Source: DASYQD01 sp036005845
GTDB lineage: Bacteria; Acidobacteriota; Thermoanaerobaculia; Multivoradales; JAIOJS01
Assembly: GCA_036005845.1 (NCBI GenBank)
Contig: DASYQD010000024.1
Location: 1-34,183, forward strand
Reading direction: 5' to 3'
DNA: 34,183 bases
Shown: positions 16,556 through 24,853 of the stretch, piece after piece
How the letters are laid out: each line of letters begins with the position of its first letter
Position numbering within the stretch: the first letter of the stretch is position 1
Program-made: the position numbers and the translations under genes
The notes under the pieces: model-generated
Database searches by the model: none
Told to the model about the DNA's origin: nothing
Seen by the model: only the letters and a program-made list of their open reading frames with translations

Positions 16556-16828
16556 TCAGGCGGGCAGCTCGCCCGGCATCACCTCGTCGACGTAGCACCA
16601 GATCCAGCTCTCGCCCGGCTCGATCGAGCGCACCAGCGGGTGACGGCTGCTCTGGAAGTGCTTGGTGGCGTGCCGGTTGGGAGAAGAGTCGCAACAGCCC
16701 ACGTGGCCGCACTCCAGACACATCCGCAGGTGCAACCAGGAGCTGCCGATCTTGATGCAGTCTTCGCAGACGCGCTTGTCAGGGGTGGTGAAATGGATCG
16801 TCTCCAAGTGCGCGCAGGTTTTGGCCAT
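16556..16828 (-). CDS. Small UBP-type zinc finger protein
   Basis: 90 residues from the ATG at 16828. Almost the whole protein is a zinc finger of the UBP type: Cys5, Cys21-x2-Cys24, Cys37-x2-Cys40, Cys45, His53, His57 and His63 are in the expected order, with the CLECGHVGCCDSS centre and the RHPLVRSIEPGESWIWCY end. In eukaryotes this domain binds the free C-terminal tail of ubiquitin. Stand-alone bacterial versions are common in some phyla, but their ligand is not known to me. Cytoplasmic, no signal sequence. The ribosome-binding site is weak. An in-frame extension upstream exists but looks non-coding. Confidence 0.82.
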   Translation of the reverse strand: MAKTCAHLETIHFTTPDKRVCEDCIKIGSSWLHLRMCLECGHVGCCDSSPNRHATKHFQSSRHPLVRSIEPGESWIWCYVDEVMPGELPA

Positions 16829-16876
16829 GGGCGAAGGATAGACCGGGCGCCGTGCAATGCTCTTTTGCCATCGCGT

Positions 16877-16963
16877 TTGCGGCGACTCTCGGCGATTTAT
16901 GTCACAGCCGCAAGTTTTTCTGCGTTGCCGGGTTCCATGGCCAAGGATCGAAGCGGCGGCAAC
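16877..16963 (+). promoter_or_regulatory. Possible structured leader of the DUF1800/DUF1501 operon
   Basis: Two potential stems lie in the 156-base divergent gap. TTGCGGC (16877-16883) pairs with GCCGCAA (16907-16913), followed by GTTTTT; then GTTGCCG (16924-16930) pairs with CGGCAAC (16957-16963). The first resembles a loose terminator or attenuator, the second a leader stem just before the GGGAGG at about 16972. I could not match either to a known riboswitch class. Confidence 0.3.
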
Positions 16964-16984
16964 AGACCAGCGGGAGGTCGCGCG

Positions 16985-19387
16985 ATGAGACGACTCGGCG
17001 GGGCGTTCGTGGCGGCTCTCTTCACCCTCGCAGTTCCGGCGCAAGCGCAGCAGGTTCAAAAAGCGCAGCACGTCCACTCGGTAGTGGCGCCAGCGGCAGC
17101 AGTGGACACCGGCACGATCGTCGCCGACGCCAAGACGACGGTAGCGGCGCCGGCCTTCAGCCCCGCGCCCGGCACGCTGACGGCGCCCAACAACCGCGTC
17201 ACGATGACGACGGCCACCGCCGGCGCGACGATCTACTACACGACCGACGGCAGCAGCCCGTCTCGCAAGAAGAGCCCCGTCTATACGGCGCCGATCGCGA
17301 TCACCGCGACGACGACGCTCAAGGCCTTCGCCTACAAGAAGGGGATGACGGCGAGCGCGGTCACCACCGGCGTCTACACCTACAACAACGCGCCGCCGCC
17401 ACCACCGCCGTCGGAGACCGGCGGCACGCTCTTCGTCGGCACGCTGACGCCGCAGGGCGCCGTGAGCAGCAACGGCTCAGGCTCGGCCACCCTCACGCTC
17501 ACGCAGGACCAGAACTACGCCTTCCTGCGCTACAGCTACGCCAACCTCACCGGGCCGATCATCAGCCAGCACATCCACGCCTCCGACGGCACCATCCTCT
17601 TCGACCTCGATACCACAGCGCCGCAGGCCGACGGCTCCCGCATCTGGAACATCCAGCCGACCGGCACCTACAGCAAGGACGCGATCCTCGCCGCCATGCG
17701 CGGCGGCCAGCTCTATTTGAACCTGCACACCGCCGCCTACCCGGCGGGCGAGATCAAGGGCTTCTTCCGCCTCACCAACGGCAGCCAGACCTTCACGCCG
17801 CCGCCGGCGCCGCCGGCGCTGCCGGGCGGCCCGCCGACCGCCGACGACGCCGCGCGCCTGCTCATGCAGGCGACCTACGGCGCGCGGCCGGGCGACGTCG
17901 AGTCCGTGCAGGCCAAGCAGCAGCTCCGCGCCTGGCTCGACGAGCAGATGGCGATGCCGCCGGCCTCGCACCTCGCCAAGTACAACGAGCTGGTGGCGCA
18001 GCTCGGCACCGGCCAGCAGCCCAACCCGGGTCTCGTCCTCGAGTCGTTCACGCAGCAGGCGATCCAGGGCAACGACCAGCTCCGCCAGCGCGTCGTCTTC
18101 GCGCTCTCCGAGCACTTCGTGATCTCGGCCAAGGACGCCGACGTGCGCAACTTCCCGGAAGGGATGGCGTCCTGCCTCGACATCCTCGGCCGCTACGCCT
18201 TCGGCAACTTCCGCGACCTGCTCGAGGCGGTGACGCTGGCGCCCACCATGGGCGTCTACCTCGACATGACGGGGAGCACCAAGACGATCCCCGAGCTCGG
18301 CCGCAATCCCAACGAGAACTACCCGCGCGAGGTCCTGCAACTCTTCACCATCGGCCTCTACGAGCTGTGGCCGGACGGCACGCTCAAGCTCGACGCGCAG
18401 AACCAGCCGATCCCCACCTACGACCAGGACGTCGTGAAGGCGATGGCGCGCGCCTTCACCGGCTGGACCTTCGGCGGCCAGAACCAGGGCAACCCGCAGC
18501 GCTTCTTCCGCCCGACGCGCAACTACCTGGTGCCGATGGAGCCCTGGTCGATCTACCACGACACGGCGGAGAAGGTGCTGCTCGACGGCGCCACGCTGCC
18601 GGCGGGGCAGAGCGCGACGGCCGACCTCGAGGGGGCGCTCGACGTCATTTTCAATCACCCCAACGTCGGGCCGTTCGTCTGCAAGTCGCTCATCCAACGC
18701 CTGGTGACCAGCAACCCGAGCCCGGCCTACGTCTACCGCTGCGGGCAGGTGTTCGACAACAACGGCGCCGGCGTGCGCGGCGACCTGGCGACCGTCGTGC
18801 GCGCCATCCTGCTCGACTACGAGGCGCGCTCGACGAGTGTCGCGGCGCGCCAGGACGCCGGCCACCTGCGCGAGCCGGTGGTGCGCATCCTCGGTCTGCT
18901 GCGCGCGGTCGACACCGAGCCGCGCAATGGGCGCTGGCGCCTGCTCAACGCCCTCGGCGGCCAGAACGGCAGCTCGATCGGCGAAGTGCCGCTCTCCTCG
19001 CCGACGGTCTTCAACTTCTTCGAGCCCGGCTTTGCGCTGCCCGGCGAGATCGCGCAGGCGGGGCTGGTGTCGCCGGAGTTCCAGATCGCCAGCGAGACGA
19101 CGATCGTCAACGCCGCCAACTTCGTGCTCTCGCTGCTCGGCAACGGCAGCAACGGCCCGCTGCGTTTCGACCTCACGCCCTTCCAGGCGCCGCAGGTCAC
19201 GAGCGACGCGGCGCTGCTCGACAAGATCGACCTGCTGCTCTTCGGCGGCGCGATGAGCGACGGCACGCGCACCATCCTCACCAACGCGCTCGCCGATCCC
19301 GACTTCCCGCACGCTTCGCCCAACCAGCGCACGCTGACCCTGCTCTGGCTGGCGAGCATGGCCCCCGAGTCCGTGGTTCAAAAGTAG
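16985..19387 (+). CDS. Secreted DUF1800 protein with chitobiase-C-like and CHRD domains
   Basis: 800 residues from the ATG at 16985, preceded by GGGAGG; a second ATG at 16937 is less likely. A signal peptide (MRRLGGAFVAALFTLAVPAQAQ) leads into a short linker. A chitobiase/beta-hexosaminidase C-terminal-like domain spans about 52-133 (ATIYYTTDGSSPS, TTTLKAFAYKKG). A Pro-rich hinge follows, then a CHRD domain at about 146-262 (GTLFVGTLTP ... HIHASDGTILFDL ... YLNLHTAAYPAGEIKG). The DUF1800 domain runs from about 285 to the end (DAARLLMQATYGARP, NENYPREVLQLFTIGL, AFTGWTF). DUF1800 genes usually sit beside a DUF1501 gene, as here. The function is unknown, but the pair is exported and the added domains suggest contact with carbohydrate or matrix. 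Confidence 0.9.
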   Translation: MRRLGGAFVAALFTLAVPAQAQQVQKAQHVHSVVAPAAAVDTGTIVADAKTTVAAPAFSPAPGTLTAPNNRVTMTTATAGATIYYTTDGSSPSRKKSPVYTAPIAITATTTLKAFAYKKGMTASAVTTGVYTYNNAPPPPPPSETGGTLFVGTLTPQGAVSSNGSGSATLTLTQDQNYAFLRYSYANLTGPIISQHIHASDGTILFDLDTTAPQADGSRIWNIQPTGTYSKDAILAAMRGGQLYLNLHTAAYPAGEIKGFFRLTNGSQTFTPPPAPPALPGGPPTADDAARLLMQATYGARPGDVESVQAKQQLRAWLDEQMAMPPASHLAKYNELVAQLGTGQQPNPGLVLESFTQQAIQGNDQLRQRVVFALSEHFVISAKDADVRNFPEGMASCLDILGRYAFGNFRDLLEAVTLAPTMGVYLDMTGSTKTIPELGRNPNENYPREVLQLFTIGLYELWPDGTLKLDAQNQPIPTYDQDVVKAMARAFTGWTFGGQNQGNPQRFFRPTRNYLVPMEPWSIYHDTAEKVLLDGATLPAGQSATADLEGALDVIFNHPNVGPFVCKSLIQRLVTSNPSPAYVYRCGQVFDNNGAGVRGDLATVVRAILLDYEARSTSVAARQDAGHLREPVVRILGLLRAVDTEPRNGRWRLLNALGGQNGSSIGEVPLSSPTVFNFFEPGFALPGEIAQAGLVSPEFQIASETTIVNAANFVLSLLGNGSNGPLRFDLTPFQAPQVTSDAALLDKIDLLLFGGAMSDGTRTILTNALADPDFPHASPNQRTLTLLWLASMAPESVVQK

Positions 19388-19411
19388 GCACCAGATCAGG
19401 AGGGATGGGAG

Positions 19412-20806
19412 ATGACCGAGATCCGCCGCTCCACGCGCCGCGTCTTCCTGCGCCAGTCCGCCTGCGCCGCCGTGGGCATGACCGCGCTCGCCAACACCAT
19501 CTTCGACCTGCGGCGCATCGCCGCCGCGGCGACGATCGGTGACTACAAGACCCTCGTCTGCGTCTTCCTCTACGGCGGCAACGACGCCAACAACGTGCTG
19601 GTGCCGACGAGCGCCTCCGACTACGCCGCCTACGCGGCGGTGCGCGACTCGCTGGCGCTGCCGTCGAGCTCGCTGCTGTCGCTGTCGCCCATCGAGGCGC
19701 CGGCCGGCGACTCGCGCACGTGGGGGCTGCACCCCAGCCTCCCCAAGCTGCGCGGCATGTTCAACGGCGGCCGCGCGGCGGTGATCGCCAACGTCGGGCC
19801 CCTGGTGGCGCCGCTGACCAAGGACGAATACCTCAACCACACCGCGGCGGTGCCGCCGCAGCTCTTCTCGCACTCGGACCAGACGGTGCACTGGCAGACC
19901 TCGCTGCCCGACCAGCCGGCGAAGACGGGGTGGGGCGGGCGCGCCGCCGACCTGCTGAAGTCGCTCAACGAGAACGCCAGGATCTCGATGTCGATCTCGG
20001 TGGCGGGCAGCAACACCTTCCAGGTCGGCAACGTGGTGACGCAGTACCAGGTGTCGCCGGACGGGCCGGTAGGGCTGTCGTCGTACGTGCCGGCCGACCA
20101 GGGATCCGATGCGTCGTCCAACGCCGTGCGCGCGATGCTCGGCAAGAGCTACGGCAACCTCTTCGAACGCGGCTATCGCGGCATCTTCCAGACCGCGCTC
20201 GACAGCCAGGAGCTGTTGTCGGGAGCGCTGGGCTCGGCGCCGGTGCTGACCACCGCGTTCCCCGACACCGACCTCGGCTCGCAGCTCAAGATGGTGGCGC
20301 AGCTCGTCTCCGTGCGCGAGACCCTGGGTCTGCGGCGGCAGATCTTCTTCTGCGCCGCGCAGGGCTTCGACACCCACGACGGGCAGGTGGGAGCCGATGC
20401 GCTGCAGGGCTCGCACGCCGACCTGCTGACGGAGCTCGACGACGCGCTGGCGGCCTTCGATGGCGCGATGACCGAGATCGCGGTCGGCGACTCGGTGACC
20501 ACCTTCACCGCATCGGACTTCGGACGTACCTACCAGCCCAACGGCAACGGCTCCGACCACGGCTGGGGCAACCACCACTTCGTCACCGGCGGCGCCGTGC
20601 GCGGCGGGCGGTTCTATGGGCAGATGCCGACGCTGGCGATCGGCGGACCCAACGACGCGGGCGAGGGCCGATGGATCCCCACCACCTCGGTCGACGAGTA
20701 CTCGGCGACGCTGGCGCGCTGGTTCGGGGTCGCGCAGAGCGACATGAACCTCGTGCTGCCGAACCTCGGGAGGTTCGCCAGCACGGATCTGGGGTTCATG
20801 GTCTGA
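19412..20806 (+). CDS. Tat-exported DUF1501 protein
   Basis: 464 residues. A strong AGGAGG stands before the ATG, 24 bases after the DUF1800 gene, so the two form an operon. The N-terminus is a twin-arginine signal (STRRVFLRQSACAAVGM, Arg9-Arg10), indicating export of a folded protein. The DUF1501 body is recognisable by FLYGGNDANN, GLHPSLPKL, the FDTHDGQ segment and SDFGRTYQPNGNGSDHGWGNHHF. It belongs to the alkaline-phosphatase/sulfatase-like superfamily by distant relation, and the conserved Asp/His residues in these motifs are consistent with a metal centre. The biochemical role is unknown. Tail to tail with the anti-sigma gene, only six bases between stops. Confidence 0.9.
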   Translation: MTEIRRSTRRVFLRQSACAAVGMTALANTIFDLRRIAAAATIGDYKTLVCVFLYGGNDANNVLVPTSASDYAAYAAVRDSLALPSSSLLSLSPIEAPAGDSRTWGLHPSLPKLRGMFNGGRAAVIANVGPLVAPLTKDEYLNHTAAVPPQLFSHSDQTVHWQTSLPDQPAKTGWGGRAADLLKSLNENARISMSISVAGSNTFQVGNVVTQYQVSPDGPVGLSSYVPADQGSDASSNAVRAMLGKSYGNLFERGYRGIFQTALDSQELLSGALGSAPVLTTAFPDTDLGSQLKMVAQLVSVRETLGLRRQIFFCAAQGFDTHDGQVGADALQGSHADLLTELDDALAAFDGAMTEIAVGDSVTTFTASDFGRTYQPNGNGSDHGWGNHHFVTGGAVRGGRFYGQMPTLAIGGPNDAGEGRWIPTTSVDEYSATLARWFGVAQSDMNLVLPNLGRFASTDLGFMV

Positions 20807-20812
20807 GCGGCT

Positions 20813-21739
20813 TCAGCGCGTCGTCGCGTGCAGGATGTCTTCTGCGGCGTCGGCCTGCTGTTTCTGAGTCGCGCCCTGGCGCTGCACGATGCGCAGCGCG
20901 GCACCGACCTCGTCGCCCAGCGGGACCGGCCGTCCTTCGACCGCCGGCAACGCCAGGTTGGGGCGGGACAGCACCCAGTCGAGATATCGCCTGGCCGAGC
21001 GTGATTCGATGAATCTCTGATCCCCGGCGCTCGCCGCCACGTGGACCTCTTCGACAAAGGTGCCGAAGTCGAGGAACGAAGGCGCGAAACGCTGGTGTAT
21101 TCGTTGCTCGATCCCCGGCAAGCTCTTCGCGAGCGCGTCCCGCATGCGGTCCGCATCACGAAGCTCCGCTACCGACCGCAAGGTGGCTGGATCCTTTTCC
21201 ATCAACCCGGCGTCGTCGAGAATGACCGCCATCCGCTCGAGAACGTTGCGCGCCCTCTCGCCGTCGCGGGCCTGAACCGCGGTGTGGAGGTCCACGATTA
21301 GCGCCCCGAGCTCGACGCTCTGCGGGTAGAGCTCGCCCGCCGCACCGAGGCCACGGAGCGTCACGCCTCCCCAGGTCAGGGGCGCCAGCTCGGTTGCGGG
21401 CGGCATCTGGGCCAGCCACTCCGTCGGGCTCGGTGGATGGCGTTGCGCGTTGACCTGCCAGAGAGCCACGGCACCCACGGCCATGGCGCCGAGCATGGCC
21501 GCGGCGGCCGAGCGCGCCGGCCAGCCGAATCGCTTCTTCTGCGGCAGCGGCGCGATCACGCTCGGCTGGTCCTCTCGATCCAGCTCTTCCGCCGTCTCCA
21601 CGATCCCCGCAAACACCTCCCTGCAGTCGGCGCACCCCGCCAGGTGGGCGATGACGCGGTCGCGCTCCTGCCCACGCAGCCGCCCTTCCGCCAAGGCGGC
21701 GAGGTCTTCAGGGGCTGAGCAGTCGGTGGTCTCGAGCAT
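20813..21739 (-). CDS. Transmembrane anti-sigma factor with zinc-finger
   Basis: 308 residues. The N-terminal ~45 residues carry the anti-sigma zinc motif H32-x3-C36-x2-C39 (HLAGCADC), with Cys7 as the likely extra ligand. A single membrane helix follows at about 76-96 (SAAAAMLGAMAVGAVALWQV). The ~210-residue outer part is helical, with no domain I recognise. Such proteins hold a partner sigma factor at the membrane until a signal arrives. The partner is the sigma gene immediately upstream in the same transcript (38-base gap). The signal sensed by the outer domain is unknown. Confidence 0.85.
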   Translation of the reverse strand: MLETTDCSAPEDLAALAEGRLRGQERDRVIAHLAGCADCREVFAGIVETAEELDREDQPSVIAPLPQKKRFGWPARSAAAAMLGAMAVGAVALWQVNAQRHPPSPTEWLAQMPPATELAPLTWGGVTLRGLGAAGELYPQSVELGALIVDLHTAVQARDGERARNVLERMAVILDDAGLMEKDPATLRSVAELRDADRMRDALAKSLPGIEQRIHQRFAPSFLDFGTFVEEVHVAASAGDQRFIESRSARRYLDWVLSRPNLALPAVEGRPVPLGDEVGAALRIVQRQGATQKQQADAAEDILHATTR

Positions 21740-21777
21740 GGGTGTCGCTTCTACCCTGATCTAGGGGACGGACCTGC

Positions 21778-22569
21778 CTACGATTCTGCACCGGCGCCGC
21801 CTCCGCCCGCCGAACCGGGATCGAGGATCCACGCCACCTGGCCGGGACCGTAGCCGCTCTTCTCGAGCCGGGCGCGGAGCTGCTTGATGAGCAGCTCCCA
21901 TTGGCGATACAGCTTCCGCGCGTCGACGCCGTAAGCCTTGGCGACGCTCGCCAGGCTCAGCCGTCGCTCGAGACGCAGGTGCAAGAGCAGCTTGTCCTCC
22001 GCCTTGAGGCCTTCCAGCGCTTCGGCGAGCACTCGGCCGAGCGCCTCGAGCACGGCGTCGCGCTCGCGGTCGATGAGGACGGCTTCGGGCGTACGGTCGC
22101 CCGAGGGCAGCCGTTCGAGCTGCTGCACGTCTTCCATGCGCCGTTTGGCGCGCGGCGCCAGCTTGCTGGCGAGTCGCTGCATCTCTTCGCGGTCGGCGGG
22201 ATCGGCCAGGGCGCAGGCTTCGTCGAGCGTCAGCCCGTCGCGGTGGAGCAGGGTGTCGAGCTTCGTCGCCAGCGGGCCGAGCCGTCGCGCCTCTGCGGAG
22301 GGGCGCCACTTGCCCCACAAGTGGTTGCGGTGGTCCTGGTAGGCGTGCTGGACGACGGCGATCAGGTAGCCGCGCAGGGTGGCCTTGCAGTTGCCGGTGA
22401 ACTTACGCAGCACGGCGTAGTCGTCGGCGAGCAGCTTGAGCTTCACGACGGACGCGAAGTCCTCGCTCTCCTCCTTGGTCAATCGATTGCGCCGGCACGT
22501 CGAGGCGACGATGCGGTCGATGAGCGCGAGGTTGTCGAGGAAGAGACGCTCGAGGTCGGTGTCTGCCAT
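21778..22569 (-). CDS. Sigma-70 family RNA polymerase sigma factor (ECF-like)
   Basis: 263 residues from the ATG at 22569; an in-frame extension to 22632 is possible but looks non-coding. Region 2 is seen in the first ~110 residues (FLDNLALIDRIVAS ... DFASVVKLKLLADDY ... LRGYLIAVVQHAYQDHRN). A variable middle follows, then region 4 near residues 195-250 (AEDKLLLHLRLERRLSLASV ... YGVDARKLYRQWELL), with the helix-turn-helix that reads the -35 element. The C-terminal tail is Gly-rich. The next gene is its membrane anti-sigma factor. It is longer than a classic ECF sigma (about 190 residues) because of an ~80-residue insert between the regions. No Shine-Dalgarno is evident before the ATG. Confidence 0.83.
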   Translation of the reverse strand: MADTDLERLFLDNLALIDRIVASTCRRNRLTKEESEDFASVVKLKLLADDYAVLRKFTGNCKATLRGYLIAVVQHAYQDHRNHLWGKWRPSAEARRLGPLATKLDTLLHRDGLTLDEACALADPADREEMQRLASKLAPRAKRRMEDVQQLERLPSGDRTPEAVLIDRERDAVLEALGRVLAEALEGLKAEDKLLLHLRLERRLSLASVAKAYGVDARKLYRQWELLIKQLRARLEKSGYGPGQVAWILDPGSAGGGGAGAES

Positions 22570-22754
22570 GTGGGGAGGTCGGGAGCGCCCCGAAGGCGAG
22601 ATCGTAGTGCAGCGGACCGCTGTTTCGAACAAGCCTCCGACCGGTGATTACGGGCCAACCCGGCAATAGGTTTTCTGCCGGACGCAGTCGTACCGCCCGC
22701 CGTCGGCTCGCGCCTACGGCAAAGCCCGCATGGGCAGTGCACCGGCCACCGCAG

Positions 22755-22789
22755 GTCGGCCGAGCTCGAGCGCGTCGAGCCCGGCCGAT
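22755..22789 (-). terminator. Possible terminator hairpin after the RRM gene
   Basis: Arms 22755-22769 and 22775-22789 pair over 13 of 15 positions with a 5-base loop. In the minus-strand RNA the inner mismatch becomes a G-U pair, so the fold is stronger in that direction. It starts 12 bases past the RRM stop codon. No U-tract follows, so termination is uncertain. Confidence 0.4.
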
Positions 22790-22801
22790 CCGTTCCCCGG
22801 C

Positions 22802-23089
22802 TCAGTAGCGGCGCGGGCGGCCACCGCCGCCGCCACCACCGCCACGGTCCTCGCGCGGGCGCGCCTCGTTGACCTTGATCGTGCGACCGCCCACTTCCTT
22901 GCCGTCGAGCGCACGGACGGCCTCGTCGCCGCCGCTTTCCATCTCGACGAAGCCGAAGCCGCGCGGCTGGCCCGTCTCACGGTCGCTGATCAGGCTGACG
23001 CTGGAGACCGAGCCGTACTGCCCGAACAGGTCACGGATCTCTTTCTCGGTCGCGCTGAAGGCCAGGTTTCCTACGTAAAGCTTCTTCAT
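22802..23089 (-). CDS. RRM-type RNA-binding protein with Gly/Arg tail
   Basis: 95 residues from the ATG at 23089, preceded by AAAGGGGAT. One RNA recognition motif with RNP2 LYVGNL (4-9) and RNP1 RGFGFVEM (43-50), aromatic residues intact, then a short tail of eight glycines and RPRRY. It matches the small bacterial RRM proteins related to cyanobacterial cold-induced Rbp proteins. The likely role is binding single-stranded RNA in the cytoplasm, perhaps as a chaperone in cold or stress. The frame stays open far upstream but overlaps the opposite-strand SGNH gene, so the longer form was rejected. Transcribed alone, divergent from the SGNH hydrolase gene. Confidence 0.92.
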   Translation of the reverse strand: MKKLYVGNLAFSATEKEIRDLFGQYGSVSSVSLISDRETGQPRGFGFVEMESGGDEAVRALDGKEVGGRTIKVNEARPREDRGGGGGGGGRPRRY

Positions 23090-23182
23090 GGCTCGATCCC
23101 CTTTCGTTTCCCAGAGCAGACAGTAGATCACAACGCGGCTCCCGCGCCACCCCCCACGGTTTGTCGAGGCTAGGATGCGGGG

Positions 23183-23887
23183 GTGGTGAGCCCGGGCGCG
23201 CAGGTGGCGGTGAGCGCGGGCGCCGGCCTCCTGGCGCTCATGCTGGCGGGTAGCGCCACCCTCCCGCGGCCGCGAACGTTTCTCGCTCTCGGCGACTCGT
23301 ACACGGTCGGGCAGAGCGTGTCGGCCGAAGAGCGTTGGCCGGAGCGATTGGTGAGCTTGCTCGCCGAGCGCGGAGTGGCGCTCGCGGCTCCGCGGGTGAT
23401 CGCCCGCACCGGCTGGACGACGGCAGACCTCGGACGCGCGCTGGCGGCGGAGCGCCCTGCGGGTCCGTTCGACCTCGTGACGCTGATGATCGGCGTCAAC
23501 GATGAGTTCCAGGGCCGTGGCCTGGAGAGCTACGAGCGCGGCTTCGGCGCGCTGCTGACGCAGGCCGTGGGGCTGGCGGGCGGCGAGCCGCGGCGCGTGC
23601 TCGTGCTCTCGATCCCCGACTACGGCGTGACGCCCTTCGCGCGCCGGGCCGGTCTCGACGCCCGCGAGGTGGCGGCGGAGGTAGATCGCTTCAACGCCGT
23701 GGCGCGTGCAGCCACGCAGCGTGCCGGCGCGCATTGGGTCGACTTCACGCCGGCGTCGCGCCGCGCGGCTGCCGACGCCGAGCTGCTGGCGCGCGACGGT
23801 CTCCACCCGTCCGGGAAGCTGCACGCGGAGTGGGCCGCCCTGGTGGTGCCGGCGGCGCTCGAAGCATTGGCGGTCGAGAAGCGCTAG
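23183..23887 (+). CDS. SGNH/GDSL-family hydrolase (lipase/esterase-like)
   Basis: 234 residues with a GTG start (AGGA about 8 bases before). An N-terminal hydrophobic stretch (SAGAGLLALMLAGSA) suggests a signal peptide or anchor. All four SGNH blocks are present: GDSYT with nucleophile Ser39, Gly77 in RTGWTT, Asn106 in IGVNDEF, and D205-x-x-H208 in RDGLHPSGK. These residues form the catalytic triad and oxyanion hole of acyl-ester hydrolases. The substrate (lipid, acetylated sugar or thioester) cannot be told. Probably periplasmic. Convergent with the methyltransferase gene, 27 bases between the stops. Confidence 0.88.
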   Translation: MVSPGAQVAVSAGAGLLALMLAGSATLPRPRTFLALGDSYTVGQSVSAEERWPERLVSLLAERGVALAAPRVIARTGWTTADLGRALAAERPAGPFDLVTLMIGVNDEFQGRGLESYERGFGALLTQAVGLAGGEPRRVLVLSIPDYGVTPFARRAGLDAREVAAEVDRFNAVARAATQRAGAHWVDFTPASRRAAADAELLARDGLHPSGKLHAEWAALVVPAALEALAVEKR

Positions 23888-23914
23888 CGCGGCGCGAGCT
23901 TTGCGGCGGGTGGT

Positions 23915-24853
23915 CTACAGCCGCTTCCGCGCCGTCACCAGGTAGTACCCGAACCAGGCGCGGCCGAGCCCGACGAAGGGCGCGATGAGGCAGGCGATGA
24001 CGTGCCCCCAGCGCGCGCGATTGAGCCAGCGCCGCCGCAGCATCAGCTCGCGCAAGAGGAACTCGAGCGTCACCCGCGGCACGTGCAGCACGCTCGGCGC
24101 GATGCGGTAGGAGACGTCCTCGACCGCTTCGACGGCGAGGCCGTGGCGCTCCAGGCAGGCGGTGAAGGCGTCGAGGTCGGCGAAGCGCTCCACCGCCCAG
24201 CTGCGCGTCATGTAGCCGAGCATCGACGAGTACCAGCGCGGGATGCGCGCCTTCTTCATGAAGCCGTCGGCGACGACGAGGCGCGCGCCGGGCGCCAGCA
24301 GCCGCGCCGCTTCGCGCACGAAGGGCTCCTTGGCGGCGCCGGCGGCGTGGCAGCTCGCCTCGATGGAGAAGGCGCCCTGGAAGGAAGCGGGAGGCAGCTC
24401 GAGGGCGGTGTAGTCGCCGAGCAGCCACTCGACCGAGCCCAGCGGGTGTGTGCCATCGGCGAGCCGCCGCGCCATCGCGATCTGCCACTCGACTTTGGTG
24501 ACCGCCGTGACGGTGACGCGCCGTTCGGCGACCAGCGTGCGCGCCGGCGCGCCGACGCCGCAGCCGAGGTCGAGCACGCGGTCGCCGTCGGCGAGGGCGA
24601 GGCGCGCGAACACCTCGCGGCTCATCCGCTCGAGCATGCGCTCGAGGGCGAAGGGGTTCATCCACGCGCGCCAGAAGCCGAAGTGCATGTTGAACCCGCG
24701 GCTCCAGGCGCGGTAGTCCATGCCCGCTTCCGTGTAGTAGGTCTCGAGGTCGATGGGTGCGCGGGTAGCGGCCGGCGAGGCCGCAGCGGCAGGGCCAGCG
24801 ATGGCGGGCTGCGCGGCGCCGGGGTCGAGACCGGGGGCGAGAGGCTCGCTCAC
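23915..24853 (-). CDS. Class I SAM-dependent methyltransferase
   Basis: 312 residues from a GTG at 24853. The ~30-residue Ala/Pro-rich N-terminus is poorly defined, so the start is uncertain. The SAM-binding motif I is clear (VLDLGCGVGAPARTL, about 93-107), followed by the VTAVTKVEWQIAMAR strand-helix, the FSIEASCHA segment at the position of motif post-I/II and the LVVADGF strand. The layout resembles tocopherol- and sterol-type C-methyltransferases and UbiE relatives. The C-terminal part has a hydrophobic segment (WGHVIACLIAPFVGLG), hinting at a membrane-bound lipid-like substrate. The substrate is unknown. Divergent from the secreted SNase-like gene with 83 bases between. Confidence 0.8.
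   Translation of the reverse strand: MSEPLAPGLDPGAAQPAIAGPAAAASPAATRAPIDLETYYTEAGMDYRAWSRGFNMHFGFWRAWMNPFALERMLERMSREVFARLALADGDRVLDLGCGVGAPARTLVAERRVTVTAVTKVEWQIAMARRLADGTHPLGSVEWLLGDYTALELPPASFQGAFSIEASCHAAGAAKEPFVREAARLLAPGARLVVADGFMKKARIPRWYSSMLGYMTRSWAVERFADLDAFTACLERHGLAVEAVEDVSYRIAPSVLHVPRVTLEFLLRELMLRRRWLNRARWGHVIACLIAPFVGLGRAWFGYYLVTARKRL

Noticed and set aside
16924..16963. c-di-GMP riboswitch in the DUF1800 leader
   Set aside because: I looked for the conserved GEMM core wording and did not find it; only plain stems are supported.
15203..16984. A long upstream extension of the DUF1800 frame
   Set aside because: It runs antisense through the toxin-antitoxin, ankyrin and zinc finger genes; the signal peptide and ribosome-binding site place the start at 16985.
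17477..20578. A 1033-codon open frame on the minus strand opposite the DUF1800/DUF1501 genes
   Set aside because: It is antisense to two well-supported genes; the composition (Arg, Val, Gly, His rich, no domain) is that of a GC-rich shadow frame.
22802..23824. A 340-codon extension of the RRM protein
   Set aside because: Only the last 95 codons look like protein and have a ribosome-binding site; the upstream part overlaps the SGNH hydrolase on the other strand.
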